Assembly: GCF_008831285.2 (NCBI RefSeq)
Contig: NC_045141.1
Coordinates: 17,286,106 to 17,346,105, forward strand
DNA: 60,000 nt
Origin: Nymphaea colorata
Lineage: Eukaryota > Streptophyta > Magnoliopsida > Nymphaeales > Nymphaeaceae
Direction of reading: 5' to 3'
Position numbers and translations under genes: made by a program. The first letter of the stretch is position 1, and each line of letters begins with the position of its first letter. The notes under the pieces were generated by a model, which was given only the letters and a program-made list of their open reading frames with translations, had not been told where the DNA came from and did not search any database. This document shows positions 47,282 to 60,000 of the stretch, piece by piece.

Positions 47282-49363
47282 TTGGCTGCTCTCTCTCTCC
47301 CTCCCTCCCTCCCTCTCTCTCTCTCTGTAAGTGTGCCTGTGAATATAGATCGTTTTCTTGGCGCTAGAATTCGGATCCATGGAGGTCAATGCTTGAGGTT
47401 GGATTTGAGTTTCTCGTGTTGCAGCATCTTTAGTCACTTTTTTTTGGGTTTCGAGTTTGATGATTCATTTGAAGTAGAAAATGGTATTTCAATGTTCGTA
47501 TCGGTCTCTTGTGGCGTAAGTGGAAGTTGCCAAATGGCCTGATACCCATTATTAGAATTTCATGGCTTGGATTGAAGATATAGAAGTCCAGTCATGTAGG
47601 CAGGATGGATGGTAGAAATTTAGTCCATAATTATTATGCTGTAAACATCCATAACAGTTGGCAGTTTGTCGCGCTCAGGTTTTAGATTGAATGTTGTAGG
47701 TTAAGCAAGTTAAGGCCATTAACTTCTGAAAACTTTTCCGCATTTCTTGAATAATAACGTGGATCTATGAAACAAAATTTATATGCTCGAAATTTGGACG
47801 GCACAAAAGAAAACATAATGCAACAGACGAAGATCTTGTGAGTTCATCACCCTCATGCAGGAGCCTCTAGCTTCTCTCAAAGTTGAAGCAAAATCTCGTA
47901 ATTGCCTTCATGAGAGAGAGTAGCATATAACAGCTACAGCTATGGCCTTCGCGAGACTCGCCGTTCAATGTACATCAATCCCTTGAAGGCGCAAAGGTTG
48001 CCTTTAGGCCCTTTACCAATCTTTCAAGGTATTAAGTATTTGATGTGCTCCCTTCTTCCGATCTTCCTATTTCTCATTGACGGCTAAGATATCGTCAGCT
48101 TAGCTGGAATCACTTGTTTGATTAATGCTCCCCCCTCCCCCCCCCCCCATTCAAACATTTATATGATAAATGGTTACCTTTGTTGTACCTGCAAGTGAAG
48201 TTCTGTAGTGGATGGTTAGGCCTCAATTGCAGTAGCTTTGGTTGCCATTTTCTTCTACTTGAAGGTCATTTTCTGTCTTACCCTCCAAGTCTATGGGCGA
48301 TTAGCCTACTTGTTATCTTTCTTTCTATCATCTATTACTTTAGGCCATTTGTCCTCAAGCTTTGGCTTCTCTTGATGAGCCAATCAAGCAGTTGGTGTCG
48401 TAAGTATGGTGTTCAGATTTTTCTGGGTTGGCGCTCGATCGGCATTGGTAAGTCATGCACCTATATGTCTTATTCAATCCATGGCTGGAAGCCAACGATA
48501 AAGTGGGATTTCCAGCAATCGGAGGTGAATGAGTGCCCAAGAATAAACATTGGTTGGTATGCCTCGTTCCTAACATTTCATAAATGAAAGCCAATTTCTT
48601 TGGTTAGGACAGTGGCACATGTTTGGGCAGTTACCCAGCCCCAAGTGGGTTGGTGTAACGGATGAGGCAAGGATTGGTAGTGGTTAGTATCAATTTAAAA
48701 CTCTTATGGCATCAACTCTTTGTGATGTAAAGTGAGGGCATCACTTCGAAGCATCGGAAACAGACCTGATACTATGGGGGCAGGGATAAAGAGAATGTAT
48801 AACAACCCGACCCACTTTCGGGCTCAGGCCCCTGGTTCGGGGGATCCCAACCCGCCTCCTAACAATTTCGGCTCCAACCTCAAAAAGGCTATAAATCAAA
48901 CAATCTTCTCATCAATGACCTCCTTTATAATCTCTTGAAGTTTTCTCACAATCTTTGATACGAGACCAAACATTTGAGACATTACAGAAGTGTGGGTTTC
49001 AGCTCTTTTGTTGGGTGGTAGGATGAAATATTTCTTTTATTCAAAAAAGAAAAAATTTGGGCAATTACCCATATAGTGATACAAAATTTATTTCTTTATG
49101 TATAGTTTATCTCCAACCATTTACATATTTTCTTATTCCTTCATTCATGTGCTTACTCTTCTCAATCATTTCATTGTAATGAAAGGTCTAAGGTGTTTCT
49201 GAATTAGTTTTCCACAGCGAAAAATTTATGGCTTCGACCATGGGTTAAGAATAATCAGGGCAGACAAAGCAGCCTTGGCCTCCCTTCATTGTAGTTTATC
49301 GAAAAAACTGCAATTTTTTTTTTTTTGGAAAATAACTTGTGTGCCTATTTTTCAGATTTTAAA
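47282..49363. other. 3' part of unit 2 after the 121-aa gene
   Basis: Homologous to 37620-39305, including GGATTTGAGTTTCTC, AAGTTGAAGCAAAATCTCGTAATTGCC and TAATCAGGGCAGACAAAGCAGC. Small indels break all frames differently in the two copies, so I regard it as non-coding (3' UTR and spacer). A C-homopolymer lies near 48130-48148. Confidence 0.5.
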
Positions 49364-52300
49364 GAAGGTTGCCCATGTAAATTTCTATTTCGACTGTTGG
49401 AAAGCTTTTTAATCTTTTCTCAGCCCTACTATGGCCACATTTACGAGCAATTTTATTTTCCCTCAGTTAACTTTTTAATCTCTTATAATAGTTATATTCA
49501 ATCCCTTAGATCGATGAAACACTTGCCGGTGGCCATGAAACTTTCTGTTCGATTACGAATCTAATCAAAACGGAAGCCAAGGTCCGAATTCTCTCAAGAA
49601 TATATAACACGGCTGCTCATTTGATAGCCGACAACCTGCTTCATTATTCTAATTCCTTTGAGAGAACCCATGAATTACCAAACTTATTACAATTGGAATC
49701 ATATTTTATTTGAATCATTATTGAACTCGAGATGAACTTGGCCTGATCAACTAATTATTCGGTACAGGTCTCTACCAGAACGTGTCGTTTCAATTTAAAA
49801 GATATACAGCGACTCTCTTAATAAAGGAGTGGAGACAGAACTAGAATCTATCAGAATAGCACTGTTATTTAATTGTCCCCGGTCAGAGGCAGGCAGTTAA
49901 ATAGTACGGTCCTTGAAGGGTTCTGCTTTTCCTAGTTACAAGAAGGAGGATGACTGATTAAATAAGCTGACGCAGTCTACTCAAAGTTGCTTCTAATGGA
50001 TTCCTAATCCCACAGAGTTATCCAAGGAAAACATGGTACGCCATTTTTTTTCGTGATTATGTTCGGTAGCTTCTTTTCTAGATATTCTCAAAAGATTCAC
50101 AGAAGTAATTGCAGTTCAATGGTCAACTCTGAGTTTGGGACATCCCACCAATGAGGTTTGAAGCAAAGAACAATTGGCTAAATATAATAAGATAATATGC
50201 TGTCAAACGAGTAAATCTAATAGCATTCAAATGCCAAATCGACATGCGAGCCTTCCCATGTATGCATTCATTTGAAAATGTAGTGATCTGCCCTTCTTTT
50301 TAAAACTCAAAGAATCTTTCAAACATTGTACCATGTTATGGGCCTGACTGCCTAGACATGACCACTCAGATGAGCTCTAACCAACATTTACGACGATAGT
50401 GACACAGAAATTAAACCATAGTTGAGATTGATATGCATGATGCTTCACCAAATCCTTATTCTTACCATCTCCTCCCGACTTGTGAATGTTGTTAAAATGC
50501 ACTTTCTCATAGCCTGCCACTGCGATGGAAAAAGTTGATGCAGATGTTGGCATTACTTAGGTGATGATGGTTGGTCTCAAAGACTGATCGTTAGAAGGTT
50601 AAAGTATTTTAGAAAAGTGATTACATGATTTTTTTCATGTTAACTAAGATGTCGTGAAAAGTTTTTCAAGCTATCAATGATGAGAAAGATACATAAGAAG
50701 TTAGACGTGTATGTTTGCATTAAGATTCAGATGAACAGGAGAAAACCCACTGTCTATGTTGGAAGAGTGCAATAAAAATGCACCCAAAAAAATGAAGCGG
50801 GGAGTTAAGGTGCCGTGTGGCCCAACTCACTCGCGTGCACTTAGCCCTACGCACATATGTGCTAGTGGCCGACCTTGCGGCCGCTTCTTTGGCTTGCACC
50901 CTTCCTCGGTCATGCGTAGTGCCTCGGCTTGCTGCTCTTGGCATTCTACACCGAGGTTAACCTCACAAGGCAACAAGGACATAAGTCTGTCGAGTAGTAG
51001 TCGGCGTGCCCAACTGCTGCTCACGCCGCTGGTCGGCTCCGCTCTAGCACTCTCAGCCAGGCCTTCAGCCTCTCTATTGATCTGGACCCTGCCTCACCTT
51101 TTTCGACTTTAGCTGCTTTCGCCCGCTCCTCCCACTACAGCCATATAAGTAATGCCCAAGGGTTCTATAAGTATAGGTATTTTGAAATTTTTTGAAAAAG
51201 AAATGTCTTTTTTGAACTTTTAACTTCTTCACTACTTTTTTTGGTTCTTATAGGGGAGCTCTTCTTTTAAATAACTAGTATTCTGGTCATTACTTCTACT
51301 AATTCTGACAATCTTAATTTCTAAATTTGCTTTCCTCATTGAATTGTCATCAACTCATAATTCAGGGTTGTTTCAGTTACAGTTTAGTTTACACACCTCC
51401 CCGGCACACGCAGATGGAATGAAGAAGGAAATAATTAAAGACCGAGTTCATTTATATCCTTATCCATGTTTTTCATTGTTTAGAACCCTTTTACCGTTCG
51501 GTAGTCTGAATCAGCTTGTATTGATTTATCAAGTTGATCTGTATTGACCTTTTTTAAAATCTTTTAACTAAACATTTTGTAAAGTTTTATTGATCTTAAC
51601 CAGTTTATCAAATGAAAGATCAAGACGTAATGAAACAATTGATTCAAACTGATTCTGCCAATTCATCTGCAGTGCGTCGGCCCAGTATTTTAGGTATGAG
51701 CTCAGTTTAAGGCCTAGCCCGTTCCGTTCGGATTCAGCTTGGATCTCTCAAGCTGGAAGATCATCTCACGAGTGCTAAGTAGAGGCAGCAGCCAAGGGAC
51801 ATACCTGCCTGGTTTAGGTGCACATTGATTGTGGATCAGCCAGATTCTGTCAACTCCAGATGCCAATCTGAAGTACTAACATCCGATCAGAATTTAAATC
51901 AGATGCAGAAAAGATCTAATGTATAATTCAGTTCACGGCCGTAACATATATTTTAGTTCTGAATCCAACAAGAAATGGTTAGGAACCTGTTAATGGATAC
52001 CAGTTACTTAATCTGAATATTATTATAATATTGTTAAAATTCCAAATAGTCAATCCAAGTCTGAGCTAATTACCCACATGAGATTTTACCTACATGCCCT
52101 AAGTTGGTCTCGGATTGGAAGATCGACAACATCCCATCCATTTGATCATTTATTATGTGTGATATCTACCATACACAACCCATGCAATTACATGTAAAAT
52201 ATTCAAGTTAATTAAAACGAAACACGAGCATGCATTTCAGTTCATCTTGAAAAATTAAGAGTGCTTTAATGACAATTTTTTCGTTTTCATTGATTTCTGA

Positions 52301-53405
52301 CGGCTACTTGTCCTTTTGCAGGCAATTTAAGGCATCTTTTATGAATTCATGAGGATTCAAACTAGGTTGCAAATGGAACGAACAGAGTGAACTTTCTGAC
52401 ATTTTGGCTTTATAGTATGCAGAATCAAACTTCCAACGAGTTTATAGTTGTCCGCATCTAATTGTCTCTCTCTTTCTCTTCCTCTCTCACGTGGGCTAGC
52501 AAAATAATACAAGCACTAGAAAAAGATTACTATAAGCAGTCTGATAATCTGACCAAACAGTCTATAGGTTGTGACGTCCTAAGCAAATTCCTAAAACAGG
52601 GGATGGTAGCTATCAGTTTGAGATCAAACAGTCAGCTTTTGACATGATAACCAGTGGCCGTTGATCATCGCTTTCTTGCTTCCATTAGTTCCTAATCCAA
52701 TTCTATGTATTTAACTGAGGCGACCCTATGCATTGTAGGGGTTGAGGGAAGGGCCAATTCTATCTGTACCAGATGATGTCACACTAATATGGTTGGATTA
52801 GACCAACCATGTTTAGTTATTTATTGTCCACGGCTGGAACCATTATACCATCATGCACGTATAATTTACTTAAACTCCTAAATTTATGATAATGTAATAT
52901 TTTATGGGCAATTCTCAGAGCGGATCACAGAGTAGTGATGGTTCTCAACCATGAAGGACTTTGCAATAAATCAGCAAAAGATAGGGAGTGCCTCATAAAA
53001 AGACACGTGCAGTTGTTACAGAGTCCAAAGAGAAGCCACGCCCTTCTAAGTCTGTATTAGTGCGTGTCACTAAATGTAAAACAAGGTAGACAAGGGAAGG
53101 AAGAATTGCCCACAAACTGGAGTTTTGTATTAAAAATTACGAGAAAACGTGGTCCGTCAGACTGTTACATGGACACCTATATACAAGCAACGGATGACGA
53201 ACATCCTCCAACAAAATCCCCAAAACCAGAGACAAAAAGAACCCTTCTACACGCTCAAGACAAGACCTTCAACCCACCTTTCTATCTACTTGCAGTCCAA
53301 AAAGCCATGAAAGAATGTTGGATGACAATTTACATCTTCACCTATTCATTATGCCAACTTATTTTATGCCTCAAATTCATCTGCTTTTGCTACTTAAAAG
53401 CAAGA
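49364..53405. other. Spacer between the duplication and FPP, no gene recognised
   Basis: AT-rich and single-copy in this window as far as I can see. A slightly GC-richer patch at 50800-51130 holds open frames on both strands (118 codons on plus at 50756-51112) without any recognised motif. The last few hundred bases next to 53405 should include the FPP 3' UTR; TTTATT at about 52821-52826 is a possible minus-strand poly(A) signal. Confidence 0.45.
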
Positions 53406-56400
53406 CTATATAATGCCAAGTGACTTCTTGCTGCTCGCTCTCCTTTTCCTCAACAGAAGCCTCTTTATGAAACCACCACTACTTCCTCCTCCTTGTCTCT
53501 TTGGAACAATGGCCAAAGAGGCATCAGAGGTTCTGCTTTCTGGTCTCTGCTTTTCAACTGAACCAAAATAGTTTCTAGGAGATTTCACAGGTGTAGACTG
53601 ATAAGCATTGTCAAGAGCTGATTCAGCACCGTGATGGTTAGGATCTGAATTGAGAACTTTCCACCCGTAGAGAAGGCCAGCTTGGGGGTTATTGGCAGGA
53701 GGAAGACCAGATTTCTGATGGTCAGCAGCTCCCTGCTTATCAGGAACAGTTGTGCAGATGATGTCTTTGGTCTTGGGAGACCTGCATGAGCCTGATTTTG
53801 TCTCATCATCTGCTAACATTTGGTCAAGTAGGGATGGTCGGCGTTGGCTGAAAGGGATAACTTTATCTAAGAGGGCTGCATCCCTTGGTGAAGCAAGGGC
53901 CTTCAATTGTTTTCCAAGGTTGAGAATAGTCTCTTGACACTCTGCTAGCTTTTCTGATGCTGCTGAGATTTCCAAGTCCTGAGACCATCAAACCAGCATG
54001 AAGACTGACATGATTAGTTATACTAGAAGTTCAAAACTAATGTAACACAAGGTACAAGCTCCTAGAGGAAAGATGTGCCCTCAAAATCCCTGTTAGACAA
54101 TTTTCCTGCCAAATGGAGTATACAAAAAAATTGATTAAGGTTTTGGTTCCATCTTGTTCAAAATCATGCAGAAGATTGCAATCCGTTCCTGTCCCTTCAC
54201 TAGAAATTGAATGAAGAGCAGAATAGTACAAAGATACATTTATGAGAAGAAAGCAAAAGATTGATGCAAGAAATAAAAAAATCCGTTATTTGGGCTACAC
54301 ATATTAATCTGTAATATAAATGTAGATCCCTAAAGGAAAGAAAGAATTTTTATTAGCTATGCACATCAGAAGTTAATAGACCTTTAGCCAGTAGATTGCT
54401 TGCAAAAGATAGAGAAAAATAAAACAAGGCTTCCAATGGTTGCCGGCAATTCAGGAGATTTTAGTTAAGGAACTTACATTTCGAAGTCTTTTCTCTGCTT
54501 CCTCCACCCCAAGACTAGTTTCTCTCTTTTTAGCACTGAGAAATTAAACAAATAGAAATTAGTTGTTTCCAATATGTACAGAAAACATAACAACCTTGGG
54601 TATATGGTAAGGCAGTTACTAAGATGGAAGAACATGGACATATACAACCATACATACCTTTCCAACTGTAGCTGTAGTTCTAGACATGTTGTTTCTAATG
54701 CTTCGAGACAATTAATTTTCTCTTCAAGTTCAACTTCTAAAGAAGACAACTTTTGGTTTGATTCTCCGACCTCAACTCTGACAGAAGAAAGCTTTTCCTC
54801 AAGATCATCGTTCAACAACCTATGTTTCTTGAGTTGATCCTCGATTGAACTCTTCTCATCTTTCACTCCTGCAAGTTCCAATTCTAAACTTGAAATTTTT
54901 TTATCCAGTTGTTGAATTTGGTGCTTCAAGGAATCATTAAGGTCACTTGCCAACTGAAGTCTATCTTCTAGTTCTTTCTTTTCTATTTTCATCCTTTCAG
55001 TCTCACCATTAAAACTACAAAATTCTTCTCGTGTTTTCAATTTAATCCCCTGCTTCAGACAAAAACTGTCATGATTTTCCTGGAAACCGGATAAACCTGA
55101 GGCCCGTGCTTGATCTACAGTTATATGTTTCTCAGATTCAGTGGATTTTGGTAGTGATGTGGGAGTTTCTAGGCCACCAGTCTCTGATTCAGTTTCACTA
55201 AGAGATTCATCATAGGCAAAATGTTTTTTGATGGTATCCTTCATAGTGGAGACATCCTGTAGTGAAAAGCAATGATTTATAAGCCAATCCAATGTTGAGC
55301 ACAATTTTGAAGCAAATTTTTCGAGTCCAATCTTTTCCTGCAGTAGGTCATTGCAGGATTCAACAAAACCATGTAGGACGACGTTGAGTTCAGAACTCTG
55401 CCATTGGAAAACACGCATGGTATATCCTGTAGCTCCATTGCTGTAAGGTAGAGGTGCATTTGGACTTTCCGATGAAATCTGATGGTTCCCCGTATCTGCA
55501 TGTGATGTTTGAGCAGCTCCCTCAATAAGATGTATTATTCTAGCGATTGATTTATTGAGCTTGGAAGAGAACAGTTGTTTCTTCTTGTCCTTCGGATACA
55601 ACTTCTCACCATCCTCTGAATAGGAGTCCGTTCTGGGAGAAATTGGTGGAGGACTGCGAGAACTGTTGCAGGGCTTTATGCATGAAGGGTCCGTACTGTA
55701 GGGAGGGCTTGAGGCAGTTGTCAGCTCAATGGCATCAGCAGGTAAATAGTATGGAGAATCACTCAATGCAACTCTTATTGCTTCTAAAATTTCATCTATG
55801 CTTACTTCAGTGACATGATCCAGCAGGACACCTCGTAGGAGTCTAAGAAGCCAGCCAGGAGATGTTTCCTTCTGGATGCATTTAGAATGAATTTCGGGGT
55901 TTTCAGTATCAGTCCCCATATCCTTTTCACCAAAAGGAACAAGTTCTTTGCCAGTTACTTCACTCACAGATATGATTGTTTTGGCAGCAGTACTGACACC
56001 GATAGTTTCATCCTTGCTGAGAGTATGAGAAGTATCCAAAGGTTTATCAACAGATACTATAGCTAATTGTTCCATCTCTAAAAAGTCATCCATCAGACTA
56101 AGCTCTGATGTTCCAAAAGATTTACATGATTCCTTTGGCTTCCCAGTTTTGAATTGCTCCAGCTCTGAAATCAGAGCAGAAGCCCATGACTCTGCACAGC
56201 TATTTTCATCCTCATTCCGACTATCTTCAGATATTGAGGCAAGAGAAACACAGACGGTTTTTGCTTGTTCCAGGTTGTCCTGACCTTTTAATAGCTGGCC
56301 AAGCTGTGCTTCAACCTGTGTTAATTTTGACATTGTGCGTGCACACACGGCCCTTGAAGATTCAAGCTCATGATTCGTCTTTGCTAAGGTCTCCCTCAAA

Positions 56401-58187
56401 GTTTTGTTCTCTTCCTCCATTGCACTCATGCGCTCAGTCAGGAAAACAAACCTCTTACTGATGGTCTCCTGACTAGCTGACAAACCAGAAGCAGCTGAAC
56501 CATGACCCTGGCTAAACCTTTTCCTTCTCAGTTCATCAGGATCCCTTCCCAGTGTCTCAACTTCATTTTTCATCTGAGCAACAGCAGCAGGGCCCGGCAA
56601 CCTCTTTCTCACCAGAAGACGTAATCTCTGGCATTCTGCTTCCAGCTTAGTAATTTTCTTCATGCTCTCTAGTTGTTGCTTGTGTGATGCATCAGCAGCT
56701 CTACGATTATACTCTTTTTCTTCATTCCGTATCTCAAGTTCCTTCTCCAGCATACATAGTTCATATTTTAGAGTAGCATTGTATTTTTCAGCTGAATCCA
56801 ACCTAACTGACAATGCAGTGAAATCTGCTTCTGCTTGCAGGCTTCTCTCTTTAATTTCTTCCATTAGTTTCTCTTTCACCTGAATGATCTTATTCAGCCG
56901 GTTGTTCTCTGCATGCAGCTCAACAGCTTCCCTATTTGCTTCTGCCATCTTTTCTTCTAGCCTTATCTTTTCCCGCTCGTGGTCTCTCGTTACCTTCATA
57001 ATGGCATCATGAATCCGCTGCTCCTGTTCTTCTCTGACATGGCGTAGCTGTCTCATGCACTCTTTAAGCGCTCCATCTAAGTGAGCTATCTTATCATCTG
57101 CCTCTGCTGCTTGCTCTAGGGCATTGTCCAATCCCTGCTTAAAAGATACTGCCTCCGCTTCAGCCTTTTCCCATCCTATTAAGAGAAAGATGATGAATAA
57201 CGATAAACTAAATCAAGACATACTGCAATTTCTCTCCGGTGAGAACTACAAGCACTATCAGCACGAAAATAAAGCAACATCGACATAAACCAGAAGTAAC
57301 TACAAATTTCATCAGTCATCCATATACAAGTGAAAGAGTGATATAGGCAGATTTTGACCTGCAATGGCCTCCTTCGCCGCCTTGGCGTGCTGCTTGACAA
57401 TGTCATCTTTAGCTTTATTTTCAGAAAGAGAAGAAAACAATTTCTCGTTCAAATCTTTCACAGTCTTCTCCAAGTCTGCTACTTTGTCCGTCTCACAAGC
57501 CTGCAAGTAATGAAAAATGATGTTATGAAACTCACACGAGGATTTTCCACCATCAGGATGTAGATACTGAAGCAACCATCACAAACAATGGAACCCATTA
57601 ATGCAGAGCTTTAGGAAGGCGATGGATGGGCAAAAACATGGCGCTTGAAGCGCCATGCAGGAAACGAAAGCTATCCTTCACCAAGGTTTTGGAATGCATT
57701 GCTTACCATGTTAACATCAGAAAATCGGATCATAGGCTCGATCTAGATTCATAGGTTCAGAGTTGAGGACATTTCCACAAGAATACAGTTTTAGAGGACA
57801 TTATAGCTAGGAATGGTAACTTTACAAATATTTCGGCGCCACAAGTCAATATCAGATAGAGGTAACTCATCAAACGTTTGAGTAGCGGCTGAAGAATAAT
57901 AAAGTTTCAAGATTGCAGCCCTTGGCAGACTTGCTAGTGCTGACACATCATCGACATAATTTGGACCAACAGAGAAACAAGAAAGATGTCTGATTCCCCC
58001 TTCCTTCCACTTGGATAGTCCTGAGTTCCTAATGCACGGAATGTATCAGAAAGCAGAAAAAATGATAATGAAGGCAGAAACCATTTACCTCTTCTTCATT
58101 TCCTTTAGTTGGTAGATTTACTCTGTCGGTTACAACAATTGTCTTCTCAGAGGATTTTCTTCTCCAGAGCCAGCTCTTGTGATCCAT
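53406..58187 (-). CDS. Filament-like plant protein (FPP), five coding exons, 1129 aa
   Basis: Plant-specific long coiled-coil protein; tomato FPP was found as a partner of the WPP-domain protein MAF1, and the family is generally treated as structural. Minus-strand exons: 58187-58089, 57500-57359, 57175-54658, 54535-54478 and 53978-53406, all GT-AG, 3390 nt in one frame. The N-terminus MDHKSWLWRRKSSEK is the FPP hallmark. Exon 2 has KAKDDIVKQHAKAAKEAIAG leading into GWEKAEAEA. Around residue 270 is RKRLPGPAAVAQMKNEVE, also diagnostic. Coiled coil dominates about residues 40-420 and 740-960; the middle is acidic and Ser/Thr-rich. The C-terminus contains SEKLAECQETILNLGKQLKA, then a basic end GFIKRLLLRKRRASSKKS. 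Length fits the family (about 1000-1100). The giant exon 3 reads past its donor for some 50 codons, which are intronic. Confidence 0.95.
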
Positions 58188-60000
58188 GGGAGCTAATAGT
58201 TCTTTTCGATGAAAACAAAAGAAAGACCAAACTTCAGCAGAAGATAGATGATTCCTCAGAGAATGGATAAACAAAACGACCATCAAGAAATTAGGACTCG
58301 CAGAAATTATGAAAAATAAATAGTAAGAAGCAGAAAACGCACATCAAACAGGATGGCGGAAACTGGAAAGCAGAGTTCTGCGTTAAAAAGAACGAGCATC
58401 TTCCAAAGAAAAGGAGAGAAAAAAAGCCACTGCAAGGTATGGTATTCTGGAGCACAACATTTATGAAAGTAGCAAGGAGCAGCACGTGCTCATCACAAAA
58501 AAGAACAACTGAACATTCAATAGTATTAGCAGTTCGTTTCTGGTGCCACATAATATGAGGACAAACTTCAAACCTCTGTTTGTTTTGTTTCCATTAATAC
58601 ATAAACCAAGCGAGAAAAGAATTCATTTTAGGACCTGGGTTATCAGAATGCAGAACGATTAAGGTGACTGGTTTTTCCTTTAATAAATAAAGAATGTGTT
58701 GCAATGTCTCCCTCAATTCGAGACTCAAACGCCCATAAAATATAGTTACCTAACAAGACCACCATGCCGCCATTAAATATTCCCCTAGTACTCTCTTTCC
58801 CCACCATTATGTTGTGAAGGTGATGCAGAGTAAAAAATGTGTCGTAAGCCCATCCCAGCAGAGGAGGGAAACCAACTACCCTTGCATACGAGTACAACTA
58901 GTTCAGTGTCTAGTTGGTGTAGATGGCGAAACCGAATTCAAGTGCTATTTCCATAACAAGGAAAAGAACAGACACACGCAGCGGCCATTAGCATGGCAGC
59001 AGACGAAATGATGCTTGGCAGACTTGCAGGTGAAAGATACTATAGATTGTACTACTGAATCAAAAGATGCCCATTAGTTGCTGGAGTTTTCAAAAGAAAG
59101 TTCCTGTTTCATGACATTTAAGTTCTTACTCTCTATTTTATCAACGTAAGAACTATGGTCAGGTGAAGTAACTCAGGTTAAGCTTTAATTTTGTAAAAAT
59201 TATTAAATAGGTCATCAGGATAGAAAATCATTGAACTTGCCTGGGACACTGTAAAGCATGATTATGGAACGAGGCATGTTATTCGTATAGATCTTTACAT
59301 GATATCTACAACATTTTGTGATTCTATGTCTCGCCGAAGTTGTAGAAGAAACCAAAAAATGTACAGAATAGAGAGTAGCCATTCAAAGAATGTAAGAGAG
59401 CAATCCTCCAGCTCCATCAGCAACTAATACGGGCAAAGCTACCTACTTTGGAAGCGCAGTAACTGTCACGTTTTGTCTAACAACGGAAAGGACACCAACT
59501 CTCGCGTTTCATCTGCAAGTCGCTTGAGTTACTATTACCTGATATTCAACAGCAACCAAGACTGTTGCCTATTCAATACCACGTTCATGTCCTATTAATA
59601 TCATCTATATCAACTTGGAATCAAATTTTTCCAAACAGAAAAAACAACTTTGAACTTTATAAACATCCGTTCTGTTGGGATTCAGATCGTTCGGTCTTTT
59701 TCATTGTGTAGGCGTTGCTGCCAGTAGTAATCATATCGTCTACCACATTCTAAAGACATCTTAATCAGACAATTAACCGCGTATTTGGAGGCTTGGAGCT
59801 TTATATGTAAATTAAGATAAAACATGGAGAAAATAGTGCGTGATGCCGGAGATAAACACTCCAAATTTGCATTGTTTATCCTTACACTCGGCTTCAAAAT
59901 CATGCAACTTGGTTTTTTCCTTCCCTTGATAATACAGGGAACCATCCTTGGTTAATCTAGTGCAAGTATTTTATCAAAAACAAGCATACCATATCTGGCT
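58188..60000 (-). promoter_or_regulatory. Upstream flank of FPP
   Basis: This is the 5' side of FPP. Just before the ATG the minus strand reads CTATTAGCTCCCATGG, which could be the acceptor of a 5' UTR intron, so the true transcription start may lie well inside this stretch. No other gene, tRNA or transposon end is recognised up to the window edge. Confidence 0.4.

Noticed and set aside
46967-47437. 156-codon minus-strand frame opposite the 121-aa gene
   Set aside because: It is an antisense shadow; the copy 1 counterpart is only 77 codons and differs at its end. Repetitive RE and GGG runs come from microsatellite and GC-rich DNA.

Overview
This is nuclear DNA of a flowering plant. It has GT-AG introns with long AT-rich interiors, gene-poor spacers full of microsatellites, and three plant-type nuclear genes: a SUMO E2 (SCE1), a kinesin-4 of the FRA1/KIN-4A type, and a filament-like plant protein (FPP). 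The species cannot be fixed from the sequence.

Layout. 497-3646 (minus): SCE1, five coding exons, 160 aa. 3.8-19.2 kb: a spacer with no convincing gene, holding short tandem repeats, one probable MITE, degenerate motif-rich tracts and a GC-rich island. 19630-30905 (plus): KIN-4A, 25 coding exons assembled in one continuous frame, 1076 aa; two of its splice donors look like GC rather than GT. 31.6-49.4 kb: a head-to-tail segmental duplication whose first break lies in the kinesin 3' region. 53406-58187 (minus): FPP, five coding exons, 1129 aa. The remainder to 60000 is the upstream flank of FPP.

The duplicated block is the most informative part. Each unit carries one intact intronless 121-codon gene of unknown family (37254-37619 and 46916-47281). 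The two copies align without a single indel, are about 85% identical in protein, and have many silent differences. Each unit also has short frames and gene relics shared with its partner. The units later diverged by insertions: unit 2 gained a 3.1 kb non-autonomous Copia-type LTR retrotransposon (39375-42511, two 452 bp LTRs, target duplication AAGGG), whose empty site survives in unit 1. Unit 1 holds a 338 bp hAT-type MITE (34951-35288, perfect 16 bp terminal repeats, 8 bp target duplication) that I do not see in unit 2.

How the genes relate. SCE1 acts in SUMO conjugation. KIN-4A is a microtubule motor linked to cell-wall deposition. FPP is a long coiled-coil protein. I see no operon-like or pathway link between them. 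The part that may be undescribed is the duplicated 121-aa gene pair, with the retrotransposon's acidic-repeat frame as a secondary curiosity.
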